A stretch of 64,000 bases of DNA from Pseudomonadota bacterium (GCA_023451735.1 JAEXYH010000044.1:62001-126000); one strand, 5' to 3'. Shown: positions 1-8,742, numbered from the stretch's first letter. Made by a program: numbers and translations. The notes: generated by a model from the letters alone, not told the origin.

Positions 1-309
1 GATCGAGGTAAGTTTTTCGGCTTTCGCGAGTTCGATGATACGACGGATGATCGGCATGCCGAGCGTAAACGCAAGGATTGGCCCGACATAGATCGCAGCA
101 AATTCCAGCCCGCGCTGGGAAGCCAGGCCCACGCCGCCGAAATAGGTCCAGGACGTGCAGTAGACGGCAAGGCTGAGCGCATAGACGAGCGGACGCCCGC
201 CTTTCGGAACACCCGAAAGCCGGCTTTTTCGGTCGCCATAGCTCGCCACTGCAAAAAGCAGCAGGATATAGGCGGATGCCGAGACAAGAATGGCCCAGCC
301 TGGAAGCAT
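1..309 (-). CDS. Solute:sodium symporter-type hybrid sensor kinase, N-terminal part (cut by window edge)
   Basis: Reading leftward from an ATG at 309, the frame stays open for 103 codons and runs off the window. A purine-rich ribosome site (GGGGAGGAA) sits just upstream of the ATG. The product begins with a membrane segment (MLPGWAILVSASAYILLLF), then a basic loop, then a stretch with YCTSWTYFGG and a further membrane segment. The 'CTSWT(Y/F)FG' block is typical of the PutP-like domain at the start of symporter/histidine-kinase hybrids of the CbrA type. The kinase half lies outside the window, so this is inferred from the membrane domain only. A plain sodium/solute symporter is the alternative. 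Confidence 0.65.
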   Translation of the reverse strand, partial: MLPGWAILVSASAYILLLFAVASYGDRKSRLSGVPKGGRPLVYALSLAVYCTSWTYFGGVGLASQRGLEFAAIYVGPILAFTLGMPIIRRIIELAKAEKLTSI

Positions 310-518
310 GTTTCCTCCCCCGCAAGGACTTGCGGCTAGGAGTTGAGATTAGGTGAAACGGGAGGCGTTGGAAATCGGCGCGGCCTCGTCAAAAAGTCCA
401 ATAAGCGCAGGGCATATCCAATAGACCGTCAGCTTTAAGCCTCTGGGCTTTTGTACCTTTTCAGTATGTGAGGAAACGCTATGTTAGGCGTGACTGGAAC
501 CAAGAGAGGGGCTCTATC

Positions 519-950
519 ATGTCCGTAGTCAGCGAATTTCGTTCATTTATTGCCAAGGGCAACGTCATCGATCTGGCGGTCGGTATCATCATTGGCGGCG
601 CCTTCACCGGCATTGTCACATCGCTCGTCAATGACATTGTCATGCCGGTCGTTGGTGCGATCACCGGCGGGGGCTTCGATTTCTCCAATTATTTCGTGGC
701 TTTGTCGAGCGCCGTCACCGCGCCTTCGTTGGAAGAAGCGCGCAAGCAGGGGGCCGTTTTCGCCTATGGCAGCTTCATCACTGTCATGATCAACTTCCTC
801 ATCCTTGCCTTCATCATCTTCCTGATGGTCAAGGGCGTGAACAGGTTGCGCGCCATGGAAGAGAAGAAGCCGGTTGATGACAAGCCCGCGCCGCCGCCGG
901 CCGACATCCAGCTCTTGTCGGAAATCCGCGATCTGCTGAAGACCAGGTAA
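519..950 (+). CDS. mscL: Large-conductance mechanosensitive channel MscL
   Basis: Inner-membrane channel that opens under membrane tension to release solutes during osmotic downshock; it works as a homopentamer. The protein has 143 residues, normal for the family. The amphipathic N-terminus (VSEFRSFIAKGNVIDLAVG) leads into TM1 at about residues 15-43, with the glycine-rich pore-lining face, and TM2 lies at about 80-105. The C-terminus is a charged helix after a proline-rich linker. An in-frame ATG exists 51 bases upstream, but ATG 519 is preferred: it follows GAGAGG and gives the canonical MscL N-terminus. The gene is probably monocistronic, with a hairpin just downstream. Confidence 0.96.
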   Translation: MSVVSEFRSFIAKGNVIDLAVGIIIGGAFTGIVTSLVNDIVMPVVGAITGGGFDFSNYFVALSSAVTAPSLEEARKQGAVFAYGSFITVMINFLILAFIIFLMVKGVNRLRAMEEKKPVDDKPAPPPADIQLLSEIRDLLKTR

Positions 951-961
951 CGAGACGCCCT

Positions 962-998
962 GAGCCTGCAACTCATCAGAACAATGAATTGCAGGCTC
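962..998 (+). terminator. Hairpin downstream of mscL, possible terminator
   Basis: A perfect 10-bp inverted repeat (GAGCCTGCAA / TTGCAGGCTC) with a 17-base loop lies 11 bases after the mscL stop. No U-run follows, so it may act as a weak or factor-assisted terminator or as a 3'-end stabiliser. Confidence 0.45.
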
Positions 999-1065
999 AA
1001 GGAAACTCATGGGATTTCCGATTTCTTCTGCGCTATGAAAGAGCGACGAAAAACAGGAAATCCGC

Positions 1066-2241
1066 ATGTCTCTGCTTGGCTCGCTCAGCTCCCGCGCTCT
1101 TGCTGCTCCTGAAAGTGGCATTGTCGAGATCATCACCCATGCCCGTATCGGCGGTCGTGACGATCTCATCCCGCTCTGGGCAGGCGAGGGCGATCTGCCG
1201 AGCCCGGATTTCATCGACCGCGCCGCATCCGATGCGCTGCTCGGCGGAGAGACCTTCTACACCTGGCAGCGCGGCATTCCCGAACTTCGCCAGGCGCTGG
1301 CAGATTATTACACCCGCCATTTCGCGGTTTCGCTACCGGCCGAGCATTTCTATGTCACCGGTTCCGGCATGCATGCCATCATGATGGCGGTGCAGGCGAT
1401 CTGCGCACCGGGTGACGAAATGATCTATCTGTCGCCCACTTGGCCTAACATCGTTTCGGCAATCGAGCTGTCCGGCGCGGTCGCAAACGGCCTGCCGCTG
1501 GAATTCACCGGCGGCCGCTGGTCACTTGATCTCAACAGGCTCGAAGCTGCCATCACGCCGAAGACCAAGGGCCTGTTCGTCAATACGCCTTCGAACCCGA
1601 CCGGCTGGACGGCGACGAAAGAAGACCTCGCCGCCATCCTCGCGATTGCCCGCAAACACGGTCTGTGGATCATCGCCGACGAAATTTACGCTCGCTATTA
1701 TTATGGCGGCGCGCTGCGTGCCCCGTCCTTCCTTGACATCGCCGAGCCCAACGACCGCGTCATCTACGCCAACTCCTTCTCCAAGAACTGGTCCATGACC
1801 GGCTGGCGTGTCGGCTGGCTGGTCGCGCCGCCGGAACTGGGGCAGGTGATCGAAAATCTTATTCAGTATTCCAACTCGGGTGTCGCCCAGTTCATGCAGC
1901 GCGGCGCCGTCGTGGCGCTCAATGAGGGGGATGCCTTCGTCGAGGACAATATCCAGCGCGCCCGCCAATCGCGAGACATTCTCTGCGACATGCTGATCGC
2001 CACCAACCGCGTCCAGACCCTGAAACCGGAAGGCGCCATCTACGCCTTTCTCAAGGTGGACGGGATCACCGACAGCCGGGCGGCAGCACTCGATATCGTC
2101 GACAAGATCGGCGTGGCGCTGGCGCCGGGGTCGGCCTTTGGCAAGGGCGGCGAGAATTTTCTGAGAGCTTGCTTCCTGCGTAATCCCAAGCATGTGGAAG
2201 AGGCGGCAGATCGGCTCGCAGCCTATATCAAGGCGCTCTGA
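1066..2241 (+). CDS. PLP-dependent aminotransferase, class I/II (AspC-like fold)
   Basis: Cytoplasmic fold-type I aminotransferase of 391 residues. The cofactor site is visible: NTPSNPTG at 173-180, the pyridine-binding Asp205 in IADEIY, and Lys240 in SFSKNWSMTGWRVGW, which forms the Schiff base. The N-terminal LWAGEGDLPSPDF block and the GSGMHAIMMA phosphate-binding loop near residue 100 fit the family. The substrate cannot be read from sequence; the closest general class is aspartate/aromatic-type enzymes acting with 2-oxoglutarate. It stands alone between mscL and galE, with no obvious pathway partner. Confidence 0.88.
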   Translation: MSLLGSLSSRALAAPESGIVEIITHARIGGRDDLIPLWAGEGDLPSPDFIDRAASDALLGGETFYTWQRGIPELRQALADYYTRHFAVSLPAEHFYVTGSGMHAIMMAVQAICAPGDEMIYLSPTWPNIVSAIELSGAVANGLPLEFTGGRWSLDLNRLEAAITPKTKGLFVNTPSNPTGWTATKEDLAAILAIARKHGLWIIADEIYARYYYGGALRAPSFLDIAEPNDRVIYANSFSKNWSMTGWRVGWLVAPPELGQVIENLIQYSNSGVAQFMQRGAVVALNEGDAFVEDNIQRARQSRDILCDMLIATNRVQTLKPEGAIYAFLKVDGITDSRAAALDIVDKIGVALAPGSAFGKGGENFLRACFLRNPKHVEEAADRLAAYIKAL

Positions 2242-2398
2242 GGCGCCTGTCGCGGCCATTCGATAAAATTCGAACTATCCGCGAAAACCTACCTTATCCA
2301 CGTCACCGGATATAGTTGGCCCGCACCTCCATAAGTAACCGGTGATCAAGCGCCGTAATGCTTTCCTGCAAAAAAACAAAAGGCAGGAAAGTAGATCA

Positions 2399-3433
2399 AT
2401 GGCAGTCCTGGTTACGGGCGGTGCAGGATATATTGGCAGCCATATGGCCTGGGCATTGCTGGATGCCGGGGAAGACGTGGTGGTGCTCGACAGGCTTTCG
2501 ACCGGCTTTCGCTGGGCGGTGCCGGATGCGGCGCGCTTTTATCTCGGCGATGTCGGCGATCAGACGCTGCTCGCCCAGATCTTTGCGGAAAACCGCATCG
2601 AGGCGATCATGCATTTCGCCGGTTCGATCGTCGTGCCGCAGTCCGTCGCCCATCCGCTCGATTATTACGAGAACAACACCAGCAAGACCCGGCTTCTGGC
2701 AGCCGCCGCGATCGAGGCTGGCATCAGGCATTTCGTTTTCTCGTCGACAGCCGCAGTCTATGGCGACCAGAAGGACGATACGCCGGTGCTGGAAAGCGCG
2801 CCGACATTGCCGCAAAATCCATACGGCCAGTCCAAGCTCATGTCGGAACTGATGCTGCGCGATGCCGCTGCGGCTTATGACTTCCGCTTCGTAGCATTGC
2901 GTTATTTCAACGTTGCAGGTGCTGATCCGCTCGGCCGCACCGGCTTGTCCACCATCGGCGCGACGCATCTGATCAAGCTTGCCTGCGAGGCCGCCCTTGG
3001 CGAGCGGCCGGGCGTCGATATCTACGGCACCGACTATCCGACGCCCGACGGAACCGGCGTGCGCGACTATATCCACGTGACCGATCTGGTCGAGGCACAC
3101 CTGAAGGCCCTGAGCTACCTGCGCCGTGGCGGCGAGCCGCTGATTGCCAATTGCGGTTATGGCCGCGGTTATTCGGTGCTGGAAGTGCTGAATGCGGTCA
3201 AGCGCGTCAGCGGTCACTCTTTCGAGGTTCACTATGGCCCGCGCCGTCCGGGTGATGCCGCAAGCGTGGTTGCCAACTCGACACTTGCCCGCAGGCTCCT
3301 GGAATGGCAGCCGCGCCACGATGATCTCGACCTGATCGTCGAGACCGCGATTGCCTGGGAAGGCCAGCTGGCGGCCCGCCGGGTGGAAGACCTTCGGTCG
3401 CTGCACCAGCGGCTAGCGGCCGTCCGCTTCTGA
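2399..3433 (+). CDS. galE: UDP-glucose 4-epimerase
   Basis: Interconverts UDP-glucose and UDP-galactose, supplying galactose units for exopolysaccharide and LPS (the rhizobial gene is often called exoB). The 344-residue product is an extended short-chain dehydrogenase. It has the NAD-binding GGAGYIG at 7-13, Ser-Ser-Thr at 115-117, and the catalytic Tyr142-x3-Lys146 in PYGQSK. The C-terminal half carries the sugar-binding RYFNVAGAD and a VRDYIHVTDL block. ATG 2399 was chosen over an in-frame ATG 57 bases upstream because it starts directly at the Rossmann strand and follows GGAAAG. It may help feed the cellulose and exopolysaccharide sugar-nucleotide pool. Confidence 0.93.
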   Translation: MAVLVTGGAGYIGSHMAWALLDAGEDVVVLDRLSTGFRWAVPDAARFYLGDVGDQTLLAQIFAENRIEAIMHFAGSIVVPQSVAHPLDYYENNTSKTRLLAAAAIEAGIRHFVFSSTAAVYGDQKDDTPVLESAPTLPQNPYGQSKLMSELMLRDAAAAYDFRFVALRYFNVAGADPLGRTGLSTIGATHLIKLACEAALGERPGVDIYGTDYPTPDGTGVRDYIHVTDLVEAHLKALSYLRRGGEPLIANCGYGRGYSVLEVLNAVKRVSGHSFEVHYGPRRPGDAASVVANSTLARRLLEWQPRHDDLDLIVETAIAWEGQLAARRVEDLRSLHQRLAAVRF

Positions 3434-3532
3434 CGTCAGCGTCACCGGCACGGTTGTCATGCCGAAATGAGGATGGATAAGCGATCGCTTGAGGAGTAAG
3501 GGAAGCGCAACCAATCGGATCCGACGGATATC

Positions 3533-4345
3533 ATGCGCCTCTCTTTGACAGCCCCTTTCGTTCTTCTTAGCTGCGGGCTTGCCGTCTTTCCGGTCTATGC
3601 ATCGGATACGGCCAAGGCCCCGGTGCAATCGCCGTCATCTCCGTCGCCCAAGGTCAAGCTGGTCGAACCACGCCTGCATCTCGCCAGGAGCGAAGCCGGC
3701 GTGAAGCCGCGGGTGGCACTGACCTTCGATGCCTGCATGGGCGCGGTGGACGAGCGCATTCTGTCTACCCTCATCAGCGAACGTATCCCGTCGACGGTTT
3801 TCGTCACCGCCCGCTGGCTCAGAAAGAACCCGCAGACGGTTGCGATCTTCCTGGCCAATCCGGACCTGTTCGAGATCGAAAATCACGGCGAGAACCATGT
3901 GCCGGCGATCGATGTCGCAGTACCGGTCTATGGCATTCCGTCTGCCGGATCGCCCGAAGCAGTATCGCGGGAAGTCGGCAAGGGTGCCGAAGCCGTCATT
4001 GCTGCCGGCCTGCCGGCGCCTCGCTGGTTCCGGGGTGCGACTGCAAAATACGATGCGGCCTCCATCGATGAGATCCGCAAGATGGGTTTTCGCGTCGCCG
4101 GTTATTCGCTGAATGGCGATGATGGCTCGCTGCTTGGCGCGGGATCGGCCGAAAAGCGCATTGCGGCAGCAAGGAATGGCGATGTCGTCATCTCGCACAT
4201 CAACCAGCCGACCCACGCGGCAGGGCAGGGTGTCGCCAATGCCATCCTGAAGCTGAAGGCTCGCGGTGTCGAATTCGTCCGGTTGGCCGATGTCGAGACC
4301 GTCGGCGACAACGATACGACTACACCACGTCCGGGCTTGTTCTGA
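3533..4345 (+). CDS. Exported polysaccharide deacetylase family protein (NodB-like fold)
   Basis: A 270-residue secreted or periplasmic protein. Residues 1-24 form a signal peptide ending at VYAS, followed by a Pro/Ser linker. The NodB homology domain starts near residue 60. The first motif reads TFDAC (64-68), so one acidic residue of the usual TFDDG is replaced. The metal-binding HxxxH is kept as H118-G-E-N-H122, and later motifs (RWFRGAT; ISHINQP) are recognisable. Family members remove N- or O-acetyl groups from chitin-, peptidoglycan- or exopolysaccharide-like polymers. The substrate is unknown here and the altered first motif leaves activity uncertain. Confidence 0.82.
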   Translation: MRLSLTAPFVLLSCGLAVFPVYASDTAKAPVQSPSSPSPKVKLVEPRLHLARSEAGVKPRVALTFDACMGAVDERILSTLISERIPSTVFVTARWLRKNPQTVAIFLANPDLFEIENHGENHVPAIDVAVPVYGIPSAGSPEAVSREVGKGAEAVIAAGLPAPRWFRGATAKYDAASIDEIRKMGFRVAGYSLNGDDGSLLGAGSAEKRIAAARNGDVVISHINQPTHAAGQGVANAILKLKARGVEFVRLADVETVGDNDTTTPRPGLF

Positions 4346-4368
4346 ACGTCCCAAATACCGGGCTTTTC

Positions 4369-4390
4369 GCCAAAATCCGTGGGTTTTGGC
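4369..4390 (+). terminator. Hairpin after the deacetylase gene
   Basis: Inverted repeat GCCAAAA / TTTTGGC, extendable by G-U and G-C pairs, begins 23 bases after the deacetylase stop. There is no clear U-run, so it is a weak terminator candidate. Confidence 0.35.
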
Positions 4391-4453
4391 AATCCCGCAG
4401 CGGCCTGACCTGCAATCATCGTCCCAACGCCTTGAGGCAAGCAAACAGGGATA

Positions 4454-5596
4454 ATGACCATGACAGACCAACCGGAATTCGAGCCCATCCGCGGGACACG
4501 CGGCGCCGATGATCCCGGTCCGCGCAACCTGCCTCTCGACCTCCAGAACCCGGATATCCTGCTGCCGCCGGACACCGACAACGGGTCGCTGCCCAACCTG
4601 AAATTCCCCTTTGCCATGGCGCATAACCGGCTGGAGGACGGCGGCTGGGCCAGGGAAGTGACGGTCCGCGAATTCCCGGCCGCAAAGTCGATGGCCGGCG
4701 TCAACATGCGCCTCGGGCCGGGCGTCGTGCGCGAGCTGCATTGGCACAAGGAGGCTGAATGGGCCTATATCCTTGAAGGCACCGCGCGCCTGACCGTCGT
4801 TGACCCAGACGGCAATCTTTCGATCGACGACCTGAAGCCCGGCGACGTCTGGCTGGTGCCAGCCGGCATTCCCCATTCAATCCAGGGCATGGAGGAGGGA
4901 ACGGAGTTCCTGCTCGTCTTCGACGACGGCAATTTTTCGGAAAACGAGACGCTGCTGATCACCGAATATCTGGCGCACACGCCGCAAAGCGTGCTCGCCA
5001 AGAATTTCGGTGTGACCAGCGATCATTTCGCAGACATTCCGAAGTCGGAAAAATACATCTTTCGCCTGCCGGTGCCAAAGCCGCTTGATGTCGTGCGCGC
5101 GGAACTTCCACACAGCCCGATACCGCGCCCATACGTTTTCCATGCGGCCGAAATCGAGGCGGTGCGTTACAGCGCCGGGTCGGTGAAGACGATCGATTCC
5201 CGCAATTTTCCGGTAACGACGCTCTCGGCGCTGATCATCGAGATCGAACCGGGCGGCATGCGGGAGATGCATTGGCATCCGGATGCCGATGAATGGCAAT
5301 ATTACATCGAAGGCGAAGCGCGCATGACCGTATTCGATGCCACCTCCAAGGCGCGCACCTTCAACTATCGCGCCGGCGATGTCGGTTTCGTTCCGCGCAC
5401 GCTCGGCCATTATATAGAGAACACCGGCGAGACACCGGTCCGGTTGATCAACGTCTTCAACAGCCATCTCTGCACCGACATTTCGCTCAACCGCTGGATG
5501 GCGTTGACACCGCCCGACCTCGTTCGCGGACATCTTGGTCTCGACGACACGGTGATGAAGGCTCTGCGCCGGTCACGCGATGCCGTCGTCCGGTGA
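4454..5596 (+). CDS. oxdC: Oxalate decarboxylase family bicupin
   Basis: Predicted Mn-dependent conversion of oxalate to formate and CO2. The 380-residue protein has two cupin domains, each with a full metal set: His96, His98, Glu102 and His141 in the first; His273, His275, Glu280 and His319 in the second. The active-site lid, SENST in the Bacillus enzyme, reads SENET at 162-166, so the glutamate that separates decarboxylase from oxidase chemistry is kept. The following block (YLAHTPQSVLAKNFGV) is also characteristic. No signal peptide is visible, suggesting a cytoplasmic enzyme. ATG 4460 is an alternative start. No formate or oxalate transport gene is adjacent. Confidence 0.88.
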   Translation: MTMTDQPEFEPIRGTRGADDPGPRNLPLDLQNPDILLPPDTDNGSLPNLKFPFAMAHNRLEDGGWAREVTVREFPAAKSMAGVNMRLGPGVVRELHWHKEAEWAYILEGTARLTVVDPDGNLSIDDLKPGDVWLVPAGIPHSIQGMEEGTEFLLVFDDGNFSENETLLITEYLAHTPQSVLAKNFGVTSDHFADIPKSEKYIFRLPVPKPLDVVRAELPHSPIPRPYVFHAAEIEAVRYSAGSVKTIDSRNFPVTTLSALIIEIEPGGMREMHWHPDADEWQYYIEGEARMTVFDATSKARTFNYRAGDVGFVPRTLGHYIENTGETPVRLINVFNSHLCTDISLNRWMALTPPDLVRGHLGLDDTVMKALRRSRDAVVR

Positions 5597-5615
5597 GAAA
5601 ACATGAGTTAAATCC

Positions 5616-5628
5616 TCAAGTCACTTGA
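5616..5628. promoter_or_regulatory. Inverted repeat upstream of the haem-degradation operon
   Basis: TCAAGT-C-ACTTGA is a perfect 13-base inverted repeat 80 bases before hutW. Its position suits an operator. It does not match a regulator site I can name, so regulation by iron or haem is only inferred from the downstream genes. Confidence 0.35.
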
Positions 5629-5707
5629 TCTGCAGCAAGTGCCTCCGGTTCTCCTGCCTCTAGATTGCCGTCATCTTGACGATCGGTAATCAGCAGGGAA
5701 TTGGGGC

Positions 5708-7063
5708 ATGGCATCGAGTGAGGACTTGGCGCGTTATTTCGCGGCCGGAACCGGGCTCGATCCCTTCGGGGAAGCCTTCAGCCGGCGAAATGCGGTCATG
5801 CCGTTTCGCGGAAAGCGGCGTCTGCCGCCCGAGGAGATGCAGGAGGTCTGGCTTGAGCTCCAGTCGCAGCCCGGCAAACCGGGCAAGCGGCTTGCCTATA
5901 TCCACATTCCCTTCTGTGCCAACCACTGTCTTTTTTGCGGGTTTTACCGCAATGCCTATGTGCCTCAGACGGGTGCAGACTATGTCGATCTGGTCATCGA
6001 GGAAATCCGGCGGGAGGCGCAAGCGAATGCAGTGCGCCACACCCCGATCCATGCGGTTTATCTCGGCGGCGGCACGCCGACGGCGCTGAGCGCGGAAGAA
6101 CTGTCGCGGCTCATTTCCACCGTCCGGGCGGAACTGCCGCTTGCCCCCGATTGCGAAATTACCGTCGAAGGGCGGATCATCCATTTCACCCCGGACAAGA
6201 TCGATGCCTGCATGGAAGCGGGCGCGAACCGTTTTTCCATAGGCGTGCAGACCTTCGATACGGATGTGAGGAAAAGACAGGGACGTCGTTCGAGCCGCGA
6301 AGAGGCCGTCCGCTTCCTCGAATACCTTCGCGATCGGGATCGCGCAGCCTTGGTGATCGACCTCATCTACGGGCTGCCGGGCCAGACGCTGGACGTCTGG
6401 CAGCGCGATCTCGAGACCGCTGCGGATATCGGCCCCGATGGTCTCGATCTATACGGATTGAACCTCATTCCCACCACGCCACTCTTCAAGGCGATTGAAG
6501 CCGGTAAATTCCCGGCGACGCCGGAGCTGAACCGGATCGGCTCGTTTTATCGTGCGGGGGCCGAGTTCTTTCGGCGCAGAAACTGGCGTCAGATCAGCAA
6601 CAATCACTGGGCCCGCACCACGCGGGAAAGAAATCTCTATAACCTGCTGATCAAGGAAGGGGCCGATTGCATTGCCTTCGGTTCCGGCGCCGGCGGTTCG
6701 ATCGGTGCGGTCGGTTACGGTCTCAATGGCGATCTGGCTGTTTACAGCGAAGACGTACGCGCAGGCCGCAAGTCGCTTGGCATGATGTTGATTTCCGACG
6801 AACTCTCGGCCCTGCGAACGCTGGTGACCGCGGGTTTCGAGGTCGGGCATCTCGATCTCGGCCGCCTGGACCGGACCTCGGGTCGTGCCATGACGCCGGT
6901 GCTGGAACCGCTGCTTGCCCAGTGGCAGGGGGCGGGCCTCCTGTCTTTCACGGGCGGCATCGTCGAACTCACCATAGCCGGGCGATTCTGGTACTCGAAC
7001 CTGATCGCCGCCTTTCACGACATTCTCACACTTGAACTGGGTCCGTCACGCGACGCGACCTGA
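5708..7063 (+). CDS. hutW: Haem-degrading radical SAM methyltransferase HutW/ChuW
   Basis: A 451-residue radical SAM protein of the HemN/HemW superfamily. The [4Fe-4S] motif is C70-x3-C74-x2-C77 (PFCANHCLFCGFY), followed by the SAM-binding YLGGGTPTAL. ChuW/HutW enzymes open the haem ring oxygen-independently, releasing iron and forming anaerobilin. HemN-like coproporphyrinogen oxidase or HemW would be the alternative on motif alone. The order hutW-hutX-chuY downstream is that of the haem-use operons of enterics and vibrios, which decides the call. The next gene begins 27 bases after its stop. Confidence 0.88.
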   Translation: MASSEDLARYFAAGTGLDPFGEAFSRRNAVMPFRGKRRLPPEEMQEVWLELQSQPGKPGKRLAYIHIPFCANHCLFCGFYRNAYVPQTGADYVDLVIEEIRREAQANAVRHTPIHAVYLGGGTPTALSAEELSRLISTVRAELPLAPDCEITVEGRIIHFTPDKIDACMEAGANRFSIGVQTFDTDVRKRQGRRSSREEAVRFLEYLRDRDRAALVIDLIYGLPGQTLDVWQRDLETAADIGPDGLDLYGLNLIPTTPLFKAIEAGKFPATPELNRIGSFYRAGAEFFRRRNWRQISNNHWARTTRERNLYNLLIKEGADCIAFGSGAGGSIGAVGYGLNGDLAVYSEDVRAGRKSLGMMLISDELSALRTLVTAGFEVGHLDLGRLDRTSGRAMTPVLEPLLAQWQGAGLLSFTGGIVELTIAGRFWYSNLIAAFHDILTLELGPSRDAT

Positions 7064-7090
7064 ACGACCTCATGCGAACGGAGCAGGGAC

Positions 7091-7621
7091 ATGCCCGACC
7101 TCGATCACGACGACGCCATCAGGAAGATCAAGCAGGCCATCGCCGAGAAGCCGGACGGCGTGCTGGAAGCGCTCTCCGCGCAATACGGTGTCTCGATCCA
7201 GACGGTACTCGAATGCTTGCCCGAAGGCGTAACACGCATCGACGGGCGCCACTTCATCGATGTCCTGGCGGATATCGCCAATTGGGGTGACATCACCTTC
7301 ATCTGCCATTCCAAGGATGCGATCATCGAGTTTTCCGGCCCTCTGCCGAAGGGAGAGATGGGACATGGCATGTACAATCTGCATGGTGGTGCAGGTGGTC
7401 TCTCCGGCCATCTGCGCCCGCAAAACTGCGCAGCGATCTTTTTCGTCAACCGCCTCTTCATGGGCATGGAAACCAAGTCGATCCAGTTCTTCAATGCCGA
7501 AGGCGAAACCATTTTCAAGATCTATGTCGGTCGCGACAGGGAGCGCCGGCTGAAGGCCGTTCAGGTTGAACGGTTCGAAAGGCTTGCCATGCAGTTTGCC
7601 AAGGCGGCAGGCAATGCCTGA
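7091..7621 (+). CDS. hutX: Haem utilisation cytosolic carrier protein HutX/ChuX
   Basis: A 176-residue cytosolic haem-binding protein that stores haem or passes it to the degrading enzyme. The whole sequence fits the HutX/ChuX family: an N-terminal helical segment (DAIRKIKQAIAEKPDGVLE), then the core with ITFICHSKDAIIEFSG, GMYNLHG and FVNRLFMGMETKS. It is the second gene of the hutW operon, and its stop overlaps the likely start of the following reductase, indicating translational coupling. No haem ABC transporter or TonB receptor is present nearby, so uptake must be encoded elsewhere. Confidence 0.88.
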   Translation: MPDLDHDDAIRKIKQAIAEKPDGVLEALSAQYGVSIQTVLECLPEGVTRIDGRHFIDVLADIANWGDITFICHSKDAIIEFSGPLPKGEMGHGMYNLHGGAGGLSGHLRPQNCAAIFFVNRLFMGMETKSIQFFNAEGETIFKIYVGRDRERRLKAVQVERFERLAMQFAKAAGNA

Positions 7622-8294
7622 TATGCGGCCATTGCTGATTTTTGGCGCAAGCCGCGGTGTCGGCCTTGAACTGGCGCGGCTTGAGCGTGCTGCTGGCCGT
7701 CCGGTTACGGCAGTATTGAGACCGCAAGTGGATGACAGCCATCTGCGGGAAATCGGCGTCGAGATCATGCGTGGCGACGCCCTATGTCGCCCGGATATCG
7801 AGCAGGTATTGAATCGCCTGTCTGGCTCCTTCGATGTCGCCTCGACATTGGGCGGGCGAGGCGAGGACGGACGGCTTGCCGATGACGAAGGCAATATCAA
7901 TATCATCGAAGCTGTTGAGACGAGCGGCAGGGCAGGGCGGTTCGTTTTCGTCACCTCCATCGGCTGTGGAGACATGGCGCCATACCGGTCGCAGAGGGCG
8001 ATTGCCGCATTCGGTGCCGCAGTCGATGCCAAGACGCGCGCCGAAGACAGGTTGAGACAGACCGATCTGGACTGGACGATCCTGCGGCCGGGCGGTCTCG
8101 TCTCCGAGCCGTCCACAGGCAATGGTCTGTTGACGAAAAACCCCGAGGTCCACGGTTTTATCCATCGCACCGACGTGGCGCTGCTCGCGTTTCGGGTCCT
8201 TCGTGATCCCGCAACGTCCCGCCATGCGTTCGCCGCGATCGACCGAAACCGGATGAGTTGCGACACGCCTGTCGATCCCTTTCCGCTCGCATGA
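7614..8294 (+). CDS. chuY: NAD(P)-dependent reductase, ChuY-like (anaerobilin/biliverdin reductase family)
   Basis: A 226-residue Rossmann-fold protein with an N-terminal dinucleotide site (LLIFGASRGVG) and an SDR-like layout of the NAD(P)-binding/NmrA type. VFVTSIGCGD and the later DWTILRPGGLVSEP are typical of this group. Its position directly after hutW and hutX matches ChuY, which reduces the linear tetrapyrrole product of ChuW. ATG 7614 overlaps the hutX stop by eight bases; ATG 7623 would shorten the protein by three residues. A strong terminator follows. Confidence 0.78.
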   Translation: MPDMRPLLIFGASRGVGLELARLERAAGRPVTAVLRPQVDDSHLREIGVEIMRGDALCRPDIEQVLNRLSGSFDVASTLGGRGEDGRLADDEGNINIIEAVETSGRAGRFVFVTSIGCGDMAPYRSQRAIAAFGAAVDAKTRAEDRLRQTDLDWTILRPGGLVSEPSTGNGLLTKNPEVHGFIHRTDVALLAFRVLRDPATSRHAFAAIDRNRMSCDTPVDPFPLA

Positions 8295-8313
8295 TCTTGC
8301 CTGTCCGGCTTTT

Positions 8314-8353
8314 GCGCACCCGGTGATAAAAGCATCGGGTGCGCTTTTGTTTT
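8314..8353 (+). terminator. Rho-independent terminator of the hutW-hutX-chuY operon
   Basis: Perfect 9-bp stem GCGCACCCG / CGGGTGCGC with a 13-base loop, followed by TTTTGTTTT, 19 bases after the chuY stop. Confidence 0.88.
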
Positions 8354-8378
8354 CCGGGCTTTTTGGTTATGGAAAGCC

Positions 8379-8624
8379 ATGGCCGAAAATGACGACAAGC
8401 ATGATGAGGAAAGCCCGGGTACGGGCGAAAGCCGCGGTGATCGTGCCCGCAAGGCGCAGGCCGCCCGGGAGGCCGAGCGCAAGGCCAAGGCTGCCGCAAA
8501 ACTTCGCGAAAACCTGATGCGTCGCAAGGGACAGGCTCGCGCCCGCCGCGCCGGCGAAGCGGACGATACACAGGGACTTCCGGCATCCACACCGTCTGCC
8601 GCAAAATTGGACGAATCATCCTGA
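8379..8624 (+). CDS. Small basic, alanine-rich hypothetical protein
   Basis: An 81-residue protein with no membrane segment or signal. The N-terminus is acidic (MAENDDKHDEESPGTG). The middle is a highly charged Ala/Arg/Lys helix with repeated KAQAAREAERKAKAAAK-like heptads and a predicted nucleic-acid-binding look. The tail is Ser/Pro-rich. I do not recognise a family. It lies in its own interval after a terminator and upstream of murA, on the same strand. Coding potential is supported by the even charge pattern and a plausible start, but there is no homology evidence. Confidence 0.6.
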   Translation: MAENDDKHDEESPGTGESRGDRARKAQAAREAERKAKAAAKLRENLMRRKGQARARRAGEADDTQGLPASTPSAAKLDESS

Positions 8625-8720
8625 CTTATGCGGTCCACGGGACATTCATTGCAGCGCCGTGCATCACGTTCGGCACATAAAGGACGCTGCAACATCTTAG
8701 AGCCTGAACATTCTATTTTG

Positions 8721-8742
8721 CGAAAACCGGCTTCGGTTTTCG
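8721..8742. repeat. Palindrome resembling a dispersed rhizobial repeat
   Basis: CGAAAACCG-GCTT-CGGTTTTCG is a perfect 9-bp stem with a 4-base loop in the murA leader, about 100 bases before the start. The surrounding 'gaaaaccgg...ggttttcggga' text resembles the short palindromic intergenic repeats common in Rhizobiaceae genomes. Identity with a named family is from memory only. Confidence 0.5.
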
